Below, in pieces: positions 28,461 through 36,402 of a stretch of 64,000 nucleotides of DNA. The DNA is from Streptomyces sp. NRRL S-37 (GTDB lineage: Bacteria; Actinomycetota; Actinomycetes; Streptomycetales; Streptomycetaceae), in the NCBI RefSeq assembly GCF_000721605.1, contig NZ_JOIZ01000008.1, forward strand, positions 121,821 through 185,820. Reading direction: 5' to 3'. Each line of letters begins with the position of its first letter. The stretch's first letter is position 1. The position numbers and the translations under genes were made by a program. The notes beneath the pieces were generated by a model. The model was not told the origin of the DNA, ran no database searches, and worked only from the letters and a program-made list of their open reading frames with translations.

Positions 28461-29151
28461 GATCGAGGTCACCTCCTCCGCGCGCGCCGGGCGCCGGTTC
28501 GGGAAGCGCCTCCCCGGCCGCCGGCGTGCCGTCGTCCGTCCCGTGGCCGCCGAGGGTGCCGAGGAAGGCGTCGAGGCGGTCCAGGCCCCAGTACTTGTCG
28601 TGGCCGTTGATGAAGTACGGCACCCCGAACACGCCGTCGTGGACGGCGCGGCGCAGGGCCCCGGCGCCCTCCTCGCGCAGTGCGGGGTCGTCGGCGGCAC
28701 CCGCGAGTTCGCCGGGGTCGAGGCCCATCTCCTTGCCGACGGCGGCCATGGTGTCGGGGTCGCAGATGTCCCTGCCCTCCAGCCAGCGGGCGCGGTAGAC
28801 GCGGTCCGCGAACTCGGCGCCGCGACCGTGCGCCCGGGCGGCGAGGTAGGCGAGGTGGGGGACCTCCCACACCGGGTCGCGGTCCACCGGCCAGGTGATC
28901 TCCAGCCCGCGGGCGGTGGCGAGCCTGCGCACGTCGGCGAGGATGTAGAAGTGCTTGGGGCGTGACATGGCCGTGTACACGAAGACGTCGCCGGTCTCGG
29001 CCAGGAGCCGTTCGCTGCGCGCGTCGGGTTCCCAGTAGGGCACCCACTCCAGAGCGGCCGCGATCTCGGGGTGACGCCGCGTCAGCTCCCGGTGGGCCAG
29101 CCAGGAATAGGGGCTGCGCAGGGAAAAGTAGAAGATCTTCCTCGTGGTCAT
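28441..29151 (-). CDS. DsbA-family, 2-hydroxychromene-2-carboxylate isomerase-like protein
   Basis: 236 aa with a thioredoxin-fold DsbA/kappa-GST layout: FYFSLRSPYSW at the N-terminus replaces the CxxC of true DsbA with a Ser-containing site, as in HCCA isomerases, and a cis-Pro loop is present in GVFGVPYFI. Relatives in natural-product clusters act on double-bond geometry or quinone intermediates, in some cases with a thiol cofactor. A double-bond isomerase for a polyene intermediate is an attractive but unproven role. ATG at 29151 has GAAGG/GAGGG upstream. Confidence 0.78.
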   Translation of the reverse strand: MTTRKIFYFSLRSPYSWLAHRELTRRHPEIAAALEWVPYWEPDARSERLLAETGDVFVYTAMSRPKHFYILADVRRLATARGLEITWPVDRDPVWEVPHLAYLAARAHGRGAEFADRVYRARWLEGRDICDPDTMAAVGKEMGLDPGELAGAADDPALREEGAGALRRAVHDGVFGVPYFINGHDKYWGLDRLDAFLGTLGGHGTDDGTPAAGEALPEPAPGARGGGDLDHGGGCG

Positions 29152-29240
29152 CGCCCTCGCCTTCCGGGGCTGTGCGGGATCGGGGGTCGGGTACCGGGGC
29201 CGGGACGCGGCGCCGGGAGGGGCGGCCTGGGCCGCCCGGT

Positions 29241-29987
29241 TCACAGGGAGATGCCGCCGTCGACGGCGAACACCTGACCGGTGATGTAAGCGGCCCGCTC
29301 GGACACCAGGAAGGCCACCAGGTCGGCCACCTCCTCGGGGCCGCCGAAGCGGCCGAGCGCGATGCGTGCGCGCATGCTCTCGGCGGTGCTCTCGGACAGC
29401 GCGGCGGTCATGTCGGTGGAGATGAAGCCGGGGGCCACCACGTTGGCGCGGATGCCGTGCCGCCCGAGTTCCTTGGCGAGGGACTTGGTGAAGCCGATGA
29501 TCCCCGCCTTGGTGGCGGCGTAGTTGGCCTGCCCCACGTTGCCGTGCAGACCGCTGACGGACGACAGGGTGACGATGCTGCCCGCCCGGCGCTTCATCAG
29601 CGGGAAGGCGACGGCGCGGCAGACGTTGTAGGTTCCGTTGAGGTTGGTGTCGACGACCTCCCGCCAGTCGTCCTCGCCCATCGTCAGCAGGGGCTTGTCG
29701 CGGATGATGCCGGCACAGCCGACGACGGTGGTGATCGGGCCGAGTTCCTTCTCGGTGGCGGCGACGAGGGCACGGACGGCTTCGGGGTCGGTGACGTCCG
29801 CCCGGACGGGCAGCACGCGGGCCCCGGTCTTGCCGGCCGCCTCCGCGGTCTCCTCCGCGGCGTCGTTCCGGCCGCGGTAGCAGAACGCCACGTCGTGGCC
29901 TGTCTCGGCGAGCCGCTGCACGACGGCGCGGCCTATGCCCCGTGATCCGCCGCTGACCAGGGCGACGAGACGGTCCGGTGCTGACAT
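29241..29987 (-). CDS. 3-oxoacyl-ACP reductase (FabG-like)
   Basis: 248 aa short-chain dehydrogenase. NAD(P) motif SGGSRGIGRAV, catalytic Ser in VTLSSVSG, and Tyr/Lys in NYAATKAG are intact, and the C-terminus GQVFAVDGGISL is typical of FabG. It would reduce the beta-keto group after each elongation on an ACP. ATG at 29987 has GAGGAG upstream. It is flanked by the dehydratase pair upstream and the isomerase-like gene downstream, so ketoreduction and dehydration genes are contiguous. Confidence 0.9.
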   Translation of the reverse strand: MSAPDRLVALVSGGSRGIGRAVVQRLAETGHDVAFCYRGRNDAAEETAEAAGKTGARVLPVRADVTDPEAVRALVAATEKELGPITTVVGCAGIIRDKPLLTMGEDDWREVVDTNLNGTYNVCRAVAFPLMKRRAGSIVTLSSVSGLHGNVGQANYAATKAGIIGFTKSLAKELGRHGIRANVVAPGFISTDMTAALSESTAESMRARIALGRFGGPEEVADLVAFLVSERAAYITGQVFAVDGGISL

Positions 29988-30025
29988 GGCGGGATCTCCT
30001 CGGAAAATCACGGGGTCGACGGGTC

Positions 30026-30535
30026 TCAGTGGCCGGTGCGGCCGGAGGCGAGCGGTGGTAAGACGGAGGCCAGGGGGCGCAGCGCGACGATGAAGTGGCC
30101 GATCTCGGCCACGAGGTCTCCGTCGCACCGGGTCTCACCGGCGAGGATCGTGGTGTCCCCGACCGCCCGGACCACCCGCACCCGGTGCTCCAGCAGGTCG
30201 CCGGGGAACACCTGGCGCCGGAAGGCGATCCGGTCGATGGCGCCGGCGAGTTCGACCTTTCCGGTGGTCACGTCGGGGTTGGGGGTGTCCCAGACGGCGA
30301 GGAGCACCGCCGCCTGGGCCCAGGACTCCACGAGCAGCGGACGCGGGTAGCGGAAGCGGGCGGGGCCGCCGTGGGCGGGGACCCTGCGGTAGCAGGGTTC
30401 GCCCACGGTGACCGCCTTGAGCGCGGTCAGGGTGCGCCCCGGGTCGATCTCCGTGACGCGGTCGACCAGCAGGACGGGATGGCGGTGCGGGATGATCCGG
30501 GTGACGGCGTCGGCGTCGGCGGCCCAGTCGCTCAT
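30026..30535 (-). CDS. Hot-dog dehydratase subunit lacking the catalytic His (FabZ-like), contains a TTA codon
   Basis: 169 aa. The N-terminus is FabZ-like (IIPHRHPVLLVDRVTEIDPG), and LLVESWAQAAV keeps the Glu-containing helix, but the GHFPGxPVxPG loop that supplies the catalytic His is replaced by a segment reading HGGPARFRYPRPL. This suggests a structural or complementary partner of the adjacent His-containing hot-dog protein. Codon 159 or so (plus-strand bases 30059-30061) is a TTA Leu codon, the rare codon read by the bldA tRNA in Streptomyces, so translation may depend on development. It overlaps the partner gene by four bases. Confidence 0.8.
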   Translation of the reverse strand: MSDWAADADAVTRIIPHRHPVLLVDRVTEIDPGRTLTALKAVTVGEPCYRRVPAHGGPARFRYPRPLLVESWAQAAVLLAVWDTPNPDVTTGKVELAGAIDRIAFRRQVFPGDLLEHRVRVVRAVGDTTILAGETRCDGDLVAEIGHFIVALRPLASVLPPLASGRTGH

Positions 30536-30945
30536 CCGGCCGCTCCGGTTCCCGCCGCACGGTGCACGAGCCGCAGTTCGGCGGCGCGCCCGCGGCCGGT
30601 GCTGACCACCACGTCGCTGCGCAGCTCCCCGTCGCCCTCGCCGGAGTACTCGACGCGCAGGGTCAGCTCGTCACCGGGGAACACCGGGTCCCGGAAGCGG
30701 CAGCGCTCCACGCCGGTCAGCTCCAGGTCGCGGCCGAACCGGCGCTGGTCCAGGAGGATGCTGCGGTCCGCGTACTCGATGAGGCAGACGCCGGGCAGTA
30801 CGGGGAAGCCCGGATAGTGTCCGGGGAACACCTCGTGTCCGGGGTCGACGGTGGCGTGTGCGGTCACCGTGGCCCCGTCGCGGGTGACCGACCGGGGGTC
30901 CATGCCCAGCAGTGAGCCGGGCACGGAGACGGGCGGCGCGGTCAT
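30532..30945 (-). CDS. Hot-dog 3-hydroxyacyl-ACP dehydratase (FabZ-like)
   Basis: 137 aa. The catalytic loop is intact as VFPGHYPGFPVLPGV (His about residue 43) and the helix that follows has the acidic residue in CLIEYADRS. It would dehydrate beta-hydroxyacyl-ACP to the enoyl form. It overlaps both neighbours by four bases (ACP upstream, second hot-dog subunit downstream), which favours a stoichiometric heterodimer with the latter. Confidence 0.85.
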   Translation of the reverse strand: MTAPPVSVPGSLLGMDPRSVTRDGATVTAHATVDPGHEVFPGHYPGFPVLPGVCLIEYADRSILLDQRRFGRDLELTGVERCRFRDPVFPGDELTLRVEYSGEGDGELRSDVVVSTGRGRAAELRLVHRAAGTGAAG

Positions 30946-31205
30946 GAGGCGGCCCGCAGCTTGGCGTCGAGCAGCGCGTAGGTGTCGTCGAGGGTGGCGA
31001 GCCGCGTCAGCTCCTCCTCGGCCAGTTTGACGGGGAACTCCGCTTCCAGCCGTACGGTGATCTCCAGGGCCATCAGCGAGTCCACCCCGAGGTCGTCGAC
31101 GAAGCGCGCCCGGTCGGAGATCTGCGAGACGTCCACGTCCAGGATCTCGGCGAGCAGGCCGCGCAGCCGCTCCTTGTCCAGGGCGGTACGGGTCTCTTCT
31201 GCCAT
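30942..31205 (-). CDS. Acyl carrier protein 2
   Basis: 87 aa. The phosphopantetheine site is in DDLGVDSLMALEI (Ser about residue 43), and charge and length are typical of a discrete ACP. ATG at 31205 has AAGGA upstream, 51 bases after the KS-like gene. It overlaps the dehydratase start by four bases. It is one of two ACPs in the row; the motif differs from ACP 1, so the two may serve different ketosynthase pairs. Confidence 0.93.
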   Translation of the reverse strand: MAEETRTALDKERLRGLLAEILDVDVSQISDRARFVDDLGVDSLMALEITVRLEAEFPVKLAEEELTRLATLDDTYALLDAKLRAAS

Positions 31206-31256
31206 GGCGTTCCTTTCCCTACCGGTTCGGGTGGCGTACAGGACGGGGGCTGCCGG

Positions 31257-32429
31257 TCACCGCAGCCGCAGGACGAGGCAGGCGACGAGTCCGTCGTCAT
31301 CGACGGAGGTCACCACGGCGGCGGCGCCGGGCCGGGGGCGGTGGGCCGCGGCGGCGAGCACCGCGGCGAGCTGGACCCCCGCCGAGGCCGCGGACGCGTC
31401 GCCGAGCAATTCGCGCACCCCGACGAACTCGGCGTCCGTGCCGTCGAGCACGTCGCCGAGCACGGTGGTCTCCACCGTCTCGACGTCGTCGGCCCGGGCC
31501 TGCTGTCCGAAGCCCATGGGGCAGGCGCCCGGGGGCGGCGTGGTGCGGCCCGAGGGCGCGGCGAAGGCGACCTCGTGGGGTGCCGTGCCGGCCGCTTCGA
31601 GGGCGCCGCGCACGCACCGCTCCAGGGCCGGCCGGGTCCCCTGCGGGCCGGCGGCGAAGCGGACGGCGAGGATGTCGGCGCGCGGGGTGCGGCCGGCGTC
31701 CCGGGCGGTGTCGGCGTCCTCCAGCAGGAACATGGCGCACGCCTCGGCGAGCGGCGTCCGGCGGCGCTCCTCACCGCGCGTGTGCCAGGCCAGCCAGGCG
31801 CGCTGCTCGGAGTACTCCTCGACGGCGCCGCACAGCACCGTCCTGCTGTAGCCGCGTTCGCGCAGCCGGGTGGCGTAGCGCAGGGCCTGGAGGCCGGTGA
31901 GCGGGCCGCCCGCCAGGGTGGCGTTGGGGCCCTTCAGGCCGTACCAGATGGCGCTCTGCCCGGCGGCGCGGTTCATCACGGTGTTGGGGAACAGGGCCGG
32001 ATCGACGTAGAAGGGCTTGGCGCCGGTCAGCGCGTCGCGGGTGAAGTCCATCGTGCTCTGCACGCTGCCGGATCCGGTGCCGAGGACGAGGCCGACGTGT
32101 TCCGGCTCGTCGAGCCGGCGGCGGCTGCCGTCGGGTTCCAGGAGGGTGCCGAGGGTGGCGACGGTGAGGCCGGTGAGCCGGTCCATGGTGCGGGTGCCCC
32201 GGCTGCCGAGCAGCCCGACGATGTCGAAGCCGGGCACCAGGCAGGCGTCGTCCGGCCCCTGCCACACGTCCCGGTTGAGCCGCGGCACGACGGGGCGGCG
32301 GGCCGAGACGCCCTCGGCGAACGGTTCGGCGCCGATCCCGTACGGGGAGAGGACCGACCATTCGGAGATCACGGTGGTGGCGCCGGGCGCGGTGGCCCGG
32401 GTGCCGGTTTCCGGCGCGGTGGTGGTCAT
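31257..32429 (-). CDS. Ketosynthase-like protein without catalytic Cys (KSbeta-3)
   Basis: 390 aa thiolase-fold protein of the KAS II/type II PKS group. The segment aligned with the active site reads LAGGPLTGLQAL, where Pro falls at the Cys position; the HGTGT and GHT motifs are also gone. It therefore resembles a chain-length factor (KSbeta) but lacks the Gln that classical ones use. ATG at 32429 overlaps the upstream SDR stop in ATGA. It probably pairs with one of the Cys-containing KS proteins of the row; which one is not decided by position, as its immediate neighbours are the SDR and ACP 2. Confidence 0.8.
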   Translation of the reverse strand: MTTTAPETGTRATAPGATTVISEWSVLSPYGIGAEPFAEGVSARRPVVPRLNRDVWQGPDDACLVPGFDIVGLLGSRGTRTMDRLTGLTVATLGTLLEPDGSRRRLDEPEHVGLVLGTGSGSVQSTMDFTRDALTGAKPFYVDPALFPNTVMNRAAGQSAIWYGLKGPNATLAGGPLTGLQALRYATRLRERGYSRTVLCGAVEEYSEQRAWLAWHTRGEERRRTPLAEACAMFLLEDADTARDAGRTPRADILAVRFAAGPQGTRPALERCVRGALEAAGTAPHEVAFAAPSGRTTPPPGACPMGFGQQARADDVETVETTVLGDVLDGTDAEFVGVRELLGDASAASAGVQLAAVLAAAAHRPRPGAAAVVTSVDDDGLVACLVLRLR

Positions 32430-33256
32430 CGGGTCGTCTCCCGTCGGCTCCAGGTGGCGCCGGCGGCGGCGAGTTCCGCGCCGTCCACGCCGATGGTGTT
32501 GCCCGTCAGCCATGACGACGGGGCGTTCGACAGCAGGACGACCGCCTCCGCGACGTCCTCGGGTGTGGTGAGCCGGCCGTGCGGGTTGCCCGCCGCCGAC
32601 TCGCCGACGAACTCCTCGTGCCCGGGGATGCGCAGCAGCGAGGGGGTGATGGTCACACCCGCGCGCAGGGCGTTGACCGCGACGCCGTGCGGGGCGAGTT
32701 CGCAGGCGAGCTGGCGGACGTGGGACTCCAGGGCGGCCTTGGCCGCGGAGACCGCGCCGTAGCTCGGCAGGACCTGGCTGGTGCCGGCGCTGGTCATCGC
32801 GAGGATCCGGGTGCCCTCGGCGACGAGCCCCGCGGCCAGCAGGTCCTGCGTCCAGTAGACGAGGCTGTGGGCCATCACGTCGAGCGTCATCTCCAGCTGG
32901 GCGCGGGTGAGTGCCTGCTTGGTGTCGTCGGTGGGCAGGAACGGCACCAGGCTGCCGAAGGCCAGGGAGTGCATGACGGTGCGCAGCGCCTCGCCGCCGG
33001 TGAGTTCGGCGAGGGCGGGCACCAGGCGGGCCCGGCCGCGGTCGGACGCCGCGTTGACGTTGAACAGGTGTGCCCGCACGCCCCGGGCACGCAGGGTGCA
33101 CTCCAGTTCCCTGGCAGCCTGGGCGCCTTCGGCACGGTCGAAGTGCACTCCGGCGATGTGGGCGCCCTGCTCGGCGAGGGCGAGGGCGGTTGCCCGGCCC
33201 ATGCCGCTCGACGCTCCGAGCACCAGGCACCAGCGGTCACGCAATCGGTTCCGCAT
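32426..33256 (-). CDS. FabI/FabL-like SDR, candidate enoyl-ACP reductase
   Basis: 276 aa short-chain dehydrogenase. The nucleotide motif is GASSGMGRATALAL. The catalytic Tyr and Lys are spaced as Y-x6-K (YGAVSAAK), the spacing of FabI/FabL enoyl reductases rather than the Y-x3-K of ketoreductases, and MHSLAFGSL recalls the HSxA segment of that group. NADP(H)-dependent reduction of enoyl-ACP is thus the favoured role. The gene overlaps the upstream KS-like gene by 20 bases and the downstream one by four. Confidence 0.75.
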   Translation of the reverse strand: MRNRLRDRWCLVLGASSGMGRATALALAEQGAHIAGVHFDRAEGAQAARELECTLRARGVRAHLFNVNAASDRGRARLVPALAELTGGEALRTVMHSLAFGSLVPFLPTDDTKQALTRAQLEMTLDVMAHSLVYWTQDLLAAGLVAEGTRILAMTSAGTSQVLPSYGAVSAAKAALESHVRQLACELAPHGVAVNALRAGVTITPSLLRIPGHEEFVGESAAGNPHGRLTTPEDVAEAVVLLSNAPSSWLTGNTIGVDGAELAAAGATWSRRETTR

Positions 33257-34205
33257 CTGAGCCTCCTGACGGGATGGGCCGGAGTCCGGCGGCGAGGACG
33301 TGTACGGCGGCGAGGTGTCCGGGGGCCGACGCGGTGACGACGACCCGCCGCCCGCCGCCGGCGGTGAACGGCTCCACCGCGCCCAACAGCGGTGCGAGGC
33401 ACCCGGCCCGCGCGGCGGACCGCCGGGCGGGAGCGCCCAGCAGCGCGGCGACGGCCCGGCCCCGGGGTGAGGCGTCGAGCACCGCGTGGACCGGCGCGGA
33501 CGGCCCGGACCGCACCGCGCTCAGCAGGCCGTCGACGGCGGGACCGAGCGCTCCGCCGGGGGCGTCGGCGCCCGGCGGCACGAAGGTGCTGGCGGCACGC
33601 AGCGTGCCGCGCACCGGAGCGCCCCGGCGCTCCGCCGCGTCCCGCGGCTCCAGGATCAGCGCCACGGCGCCCTCCTCGGGGGGTGGTCCCGCCGCCGGAA
33701 CGGCCCGGTCCTCGACGGCGGCGACGACCACCAGGTCGGCACGGCCGAGGCGCAGTGCCCGGACGGCCGTCTGCAGCGCCTCGACGCCGGCGACACCGGA
33801 GGTGGTGAGGGTGCAGCTGAAACCCTTGAAGGACTGTTCGGCGGCGAGCCGTCCGGCGAGCACGTTGACGGCGAAGTAGGGGGCGAGCGCGGGACGCAGC
33901 CGCTCGGCCCCGGTGTCGACGACCGTGCGGTCCATGTCCCGGAACAGCGGCGCCAGTCCGTGGTTGGTGCCGACGACGAGTCCGCGGCGCTCCGGGGGCA
34001 CCCCCTCGGGCGTCGTGGCGGAGCGCAGGGCGCGCCGGCCCGCGGCGAGCAGGTACCGGGCCCCCTGCGGGAGGTACTTGTGGCCGCGCGGGCCGAGTTC
34101 GGCGTCGGCGTCGAACCAGGCGCCGGGCGGCGCGTCGCGGTCCGGGACGACGGCGGCCACGCCGGTGACCACGACGTCGCGGCCGTGACGGTGCGGTGTC
34201 AGCAC
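33237..34205 (-). CDS. Short ketosynthase-like protein without catalytic Cys (KSbeta-2)
   Basis: 322 aa, about 80 residues shorter than a typical KS. The active-site equivalent is SCTLTTSGVAGVEALQ, with Gly at the nucleophile position; neither HGTGT nor GHT can be found and the C-terminal half is compressed. Overall resemblance to KSbeta remains (VVVTGVAAVVPD at the start, DLVVVAAVED in the middle). GTG at 34205 overlaps the preceding KS stop by seven bases, so this and KS-A3 are the most likely pair. Activity other than as a structural partner is unlikely. Confidence 0.72.
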   Translation of the reverse strand: MLTPHRHGRDVVVTGVAAVVPDRDAPPGAWFDADAELGPRGHKYLPQGARYLLAAGRRALRSATTPEGVPPERRGLVVGTNHGLAPLFRDMDRTVVDTGAERLRPALAPYFAVNVLAGRLAAEQSFKGFSCTLTTSGVAGVEALQTAVRALRLGRADLVVVAAVEDRAVPAAGPPPEEGAVALILEPRDAAERRGAPVRGTLRAASTFVPPGADAPGGALGPAVDGLLSAVRSGPSAPVHAVLDASPRGRAVAALLGAPARRSAARAGCLAPLLGAVEPFTAGGGRRVVVTASAPGHLAAVHVLAAGLRPIPSGGSDAEPIA

Positions 34206-35401
34206 GTCGCCGCCTCCCTTACCACCAGGGAGATGTTGTTGCCGCCGAAGGCGTATGCGTTGACCAGCACGGCCGTGCCGGTGAGCGGGGTCTCGACGGC
34301 GGGCAGCGGCACGTCGCAGTGGGGGTCCGGCGCGCCGACGGGCACGTTGGGCGGGACGCTGCCGCGTCCGACGATCAGGGTGGCGGCGACGGTGGCGAGA
34401 CCGGCGGCGGCCCCGCCGGTGTGTCCGACGAGCGCCTTGAGGCTGTACAGCGGGGGCAGGGCCGGCGCTCGCGTGAACACCTCGCGCAGGGCGGCGCTCT
34501 CCACCCGGTCGTTCAGCCGGGTGCCGGTGCCGTGCGGGATCACGCAGCCGACCTCGCCGGGCGCGACGGCGGTGCGGTCCAGGGCGTCGCCCAGCGCGCG
34601 GACGATCTGCTCGCCGCTCTCCTCCGGCGCGGTGGGGTGGCCGGCGTCGCAGCTCCAGCCGGACTCGCCGACCTCGGCGAGCGGCCGGGCGCCGCGGGCC
34701 CGTGCGTGCGCCGCCGACTCGAGCACCACGATGCCCGCGCCCTCGCCGAAGACGGTGCCCGCCCGGTCGGCGGCGAACGGCCGGCAGCCCTCGGCATCGA
34801 CAGCGCCGAGACGGTTGAAGTTGGCGAGCGCGATGCGGGAGTAGGCGTCGGCGCCTCCGGCGACGACGACGTCGGCCTCGCCACAGCGAATCATGTCCGC
34901 GGCGGTGGCGAGCGCGAAGCCACTGGCGGCGCAGGCGTTGCTGGCGCTGCTCGCGGGTCCGGTGACGCCGAGTTCGGCGGCGAGCCGCGAGGACACGTCG
35001 AAGTCGGGCCGCCAGCCGTGCGCCGCGACCGGGGCGTCCGAGGGGCCCGCCGCGGCCGGTTCGTGGTCCCGTTCCCGGTCACCGAGGGCGCCCATGCAGG
35101 TCCCGAGCACCACCGCGGTCCGCCCCGGACGCAGTTCCCCGGGGTCCAGGCCCGCGCCGGCGAGGGCCTCGCGTGCCGCGCGGACGGCGAAGGAGGCGGC
35201 GCGTCCGGGGCCGTCGCCCGCGTCCTCGCCGAGGGCGGGCTCCGGCACCAGGTACATCAGGGGCAGCTCCATGCGCGCCCACGGGTCGGGCACCTTGTCG
35301 GGCTGCCTGGCCCCGGCCCGGGTCATGGCGTCCCGCAGCGCGGGCACTCCGGTGCCGTGGCACGTCACGGCACCGACTCCGGTGACCAGAACGGGGTCCA
35401 T
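34199..35401 (-). CDS. Beta-ketoacyl synthase with intact active site (KS-A3)
   Basis: 400 aa KAS II-type condensing enzyme. Catalytic residues are all visible: Cys157 in SNACAASGFAL, HGTGT and GHTGGA for the two His, and the C-terminal NAYAFGGNNIS. It would condense an ACP-bound extender with a growing chain. It is translationally linked to KSbeta-2 downstream (seven-base overlap) and to the double hot-dog gene upstream (TGATG). Confidence 0.92.
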   Translation of the reverse strand: MDPVLVTGVGAVTCHGTGVPALRDAMTRAGARQPDKVPDPWARMELPLMYLVPEPALGEDAGDGPGRAASFAVRAAREALAGAGLDPGELRPGRTAVVLGTCMGALGDRERDHEPAAAGPSDAPVAAHGWRPDFDVSSRLAAELGVTGPASSASNACAASGFALATAADMIRCGEADVVVAGGADAYSRIALANFNRLGAVDAEGCRPFAADRAGTVFGEGAGIVVLESAAHARARGARPLAEVGESGWSCDAGHPTAPEESGEQIVRALGDALDRTAVAPGEVGCVIPHGTGTRLNDRVESAALREVFTRAPALPPLYSLKALVGHTGGAAAGLATVAATLIVGRGSVPPNVPVGAPDPHCDVPLPAVETPLTGTAVLVNAYAFGGNNISLVVREAATC

Positions 35402-36402
35402 CAGCCGTGCTGCCCGTTGAGCCGCTGGATCATGTGGTCGTCGAACTCCACCAGACTCCAGTCCCTCCGGTTCTCGATGACCGCGTAGCCGTGGGTGATG
35501 CGTCCGGTCGCGGTGTGCACGGGGATGCCGTCACGCAGGACGTAGCAGTCCATCCGGGCGGTGTAGATGAGCCGTTTGAACACGTCCTCGACGGTGAGGA
35601 CGGTGTAGATGTCCTCCTCCATGCGGGCCTCGGCAAGCATGGCGACCGAATTCTTCGGCACCACCGGGATCCAGTTCCGCTCGTCCAGCAGCCTCTTGAT
35701 GGAGATGCCGCGATCGGCCAGGAAGAGGTCGACGGCCTCCTCCATCAGGCGCAGGTAGCCGGACATCTGCAGACGCTCGGTGAAGTGGCAGTAGAAGTAC
35801 GGGACGCGCCACTTCCAGCCGTAGGCGTTGGCGTCCCGGGTCAGCGCGGCGAGCAGCGCGTCACCGTCCTCGACGGTGGCCGGCGGGGCGGAGGCGACCG
35901 GTACACGGGCGAGTGAGGCACGGTCGATCTCCTTGACGGTGAACGGCTCCAGCACCTGGGGCACCGGTGCGGCACCGCCTCCCCGCGGGTCGTGCCGCAG
36001 CGCCACCCGGACCTTGGCGGACACCGTCTTGAGCGGCGTCGAGGGTCCCTCGACGTCGAGTCCGACCGTCAGGGCGATCTCCCCGTCGACGGGCCGGCCC
36101 TCGGCGACGACCCGCGCGCCGACGACGTCGTCGATGTGCGTGGCGGAGAGGATCGCGGCCTCGATGCTCACGATGTCGACGCACAGCCCGAAGTCCTCGT
36201 ACAGCATCCCGGCGGCCCAGCCGCTGCGCCGCAGGTGCTCGAGGACGGCCTCCTCGACGAGGTAGTTGACGTGCTTGAAACCGATCCAGGTACAGATGTT
36301 GGAGCCCTCGTAGCGTGGCCGCAGGCGCACGGTCGTGGGGCGCTCCAGGGCGTCCACGGACGCCGGCAGCGGACGGGCGGTGGACACGGGTGCCTTGGTC
36401 AC
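35401..36402 (-). CDS. Double hot-dog thioesterase/dehydratase-like protein
   Basis: 333 aa with two consecutive hot-dog-type repeats, the first about residues 25-150, the second about 190-325 (VPYFYCHFTERLQMSGYLRL to RITHGYAVIENRRDW). Proteins of this kind are usually called thioesterase-like; AfsA-type butenolide synthases and MaoC-like hydratases share the two-repeat plan. I cannot tell which reaction it performs. GTG at 36402 overlaps the stop of nothing upstream but sits in the coupled row: its end abuts KS-A3 (TGATG) and its start overlaps the downstream end of the alpha/beta hydrolase gene coordinates by four bases. Confidence 0.65.
   Translation of the reverse strand: MTKAPVSTARPLPASVDALERPTTVRLRPRYEGSNICTWIGFKHVNYLVEEAVLEHLRRSGWAAGMLYEDFGLCVDIVSIEAAILSATHIDDVVGARVVAEGRPVDGEIALTVGLDVEGPSTPLKTVSAKVRVALRHDPRGGGAAPVPQVLEPFTVKEIDRASLARVPVASAPPATVEDGDALLAALTRDANAYGWKWRVPYFYCHFTERLQMSGYLRLMEEAVDLFLADRGISIKRLLDERNWIPVVPKNSVAMLAEARMEEDIYTVLTVEDVFKRLIYTARMDCYVLRDGIPVHTATGRITHGYAVIENRRDWSLVEFDDHMIQRLNGQHG

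Noticed and set aside
28441..30138. A 565-residue frame extending the DsbA-like protein upstream through the ketoreductase
   Set aside because: The extension reads as Arg/Pro-rich shadow of the FabG gene; the family N-terminus starts at 29151.
31257..33230. Fusion of KSbeta-3 with upstream sequence
   Set aside because: The N-terminal 267 codons are the antiphase of the SDR gene; the ATGA overlap at 32429 marks the true start.
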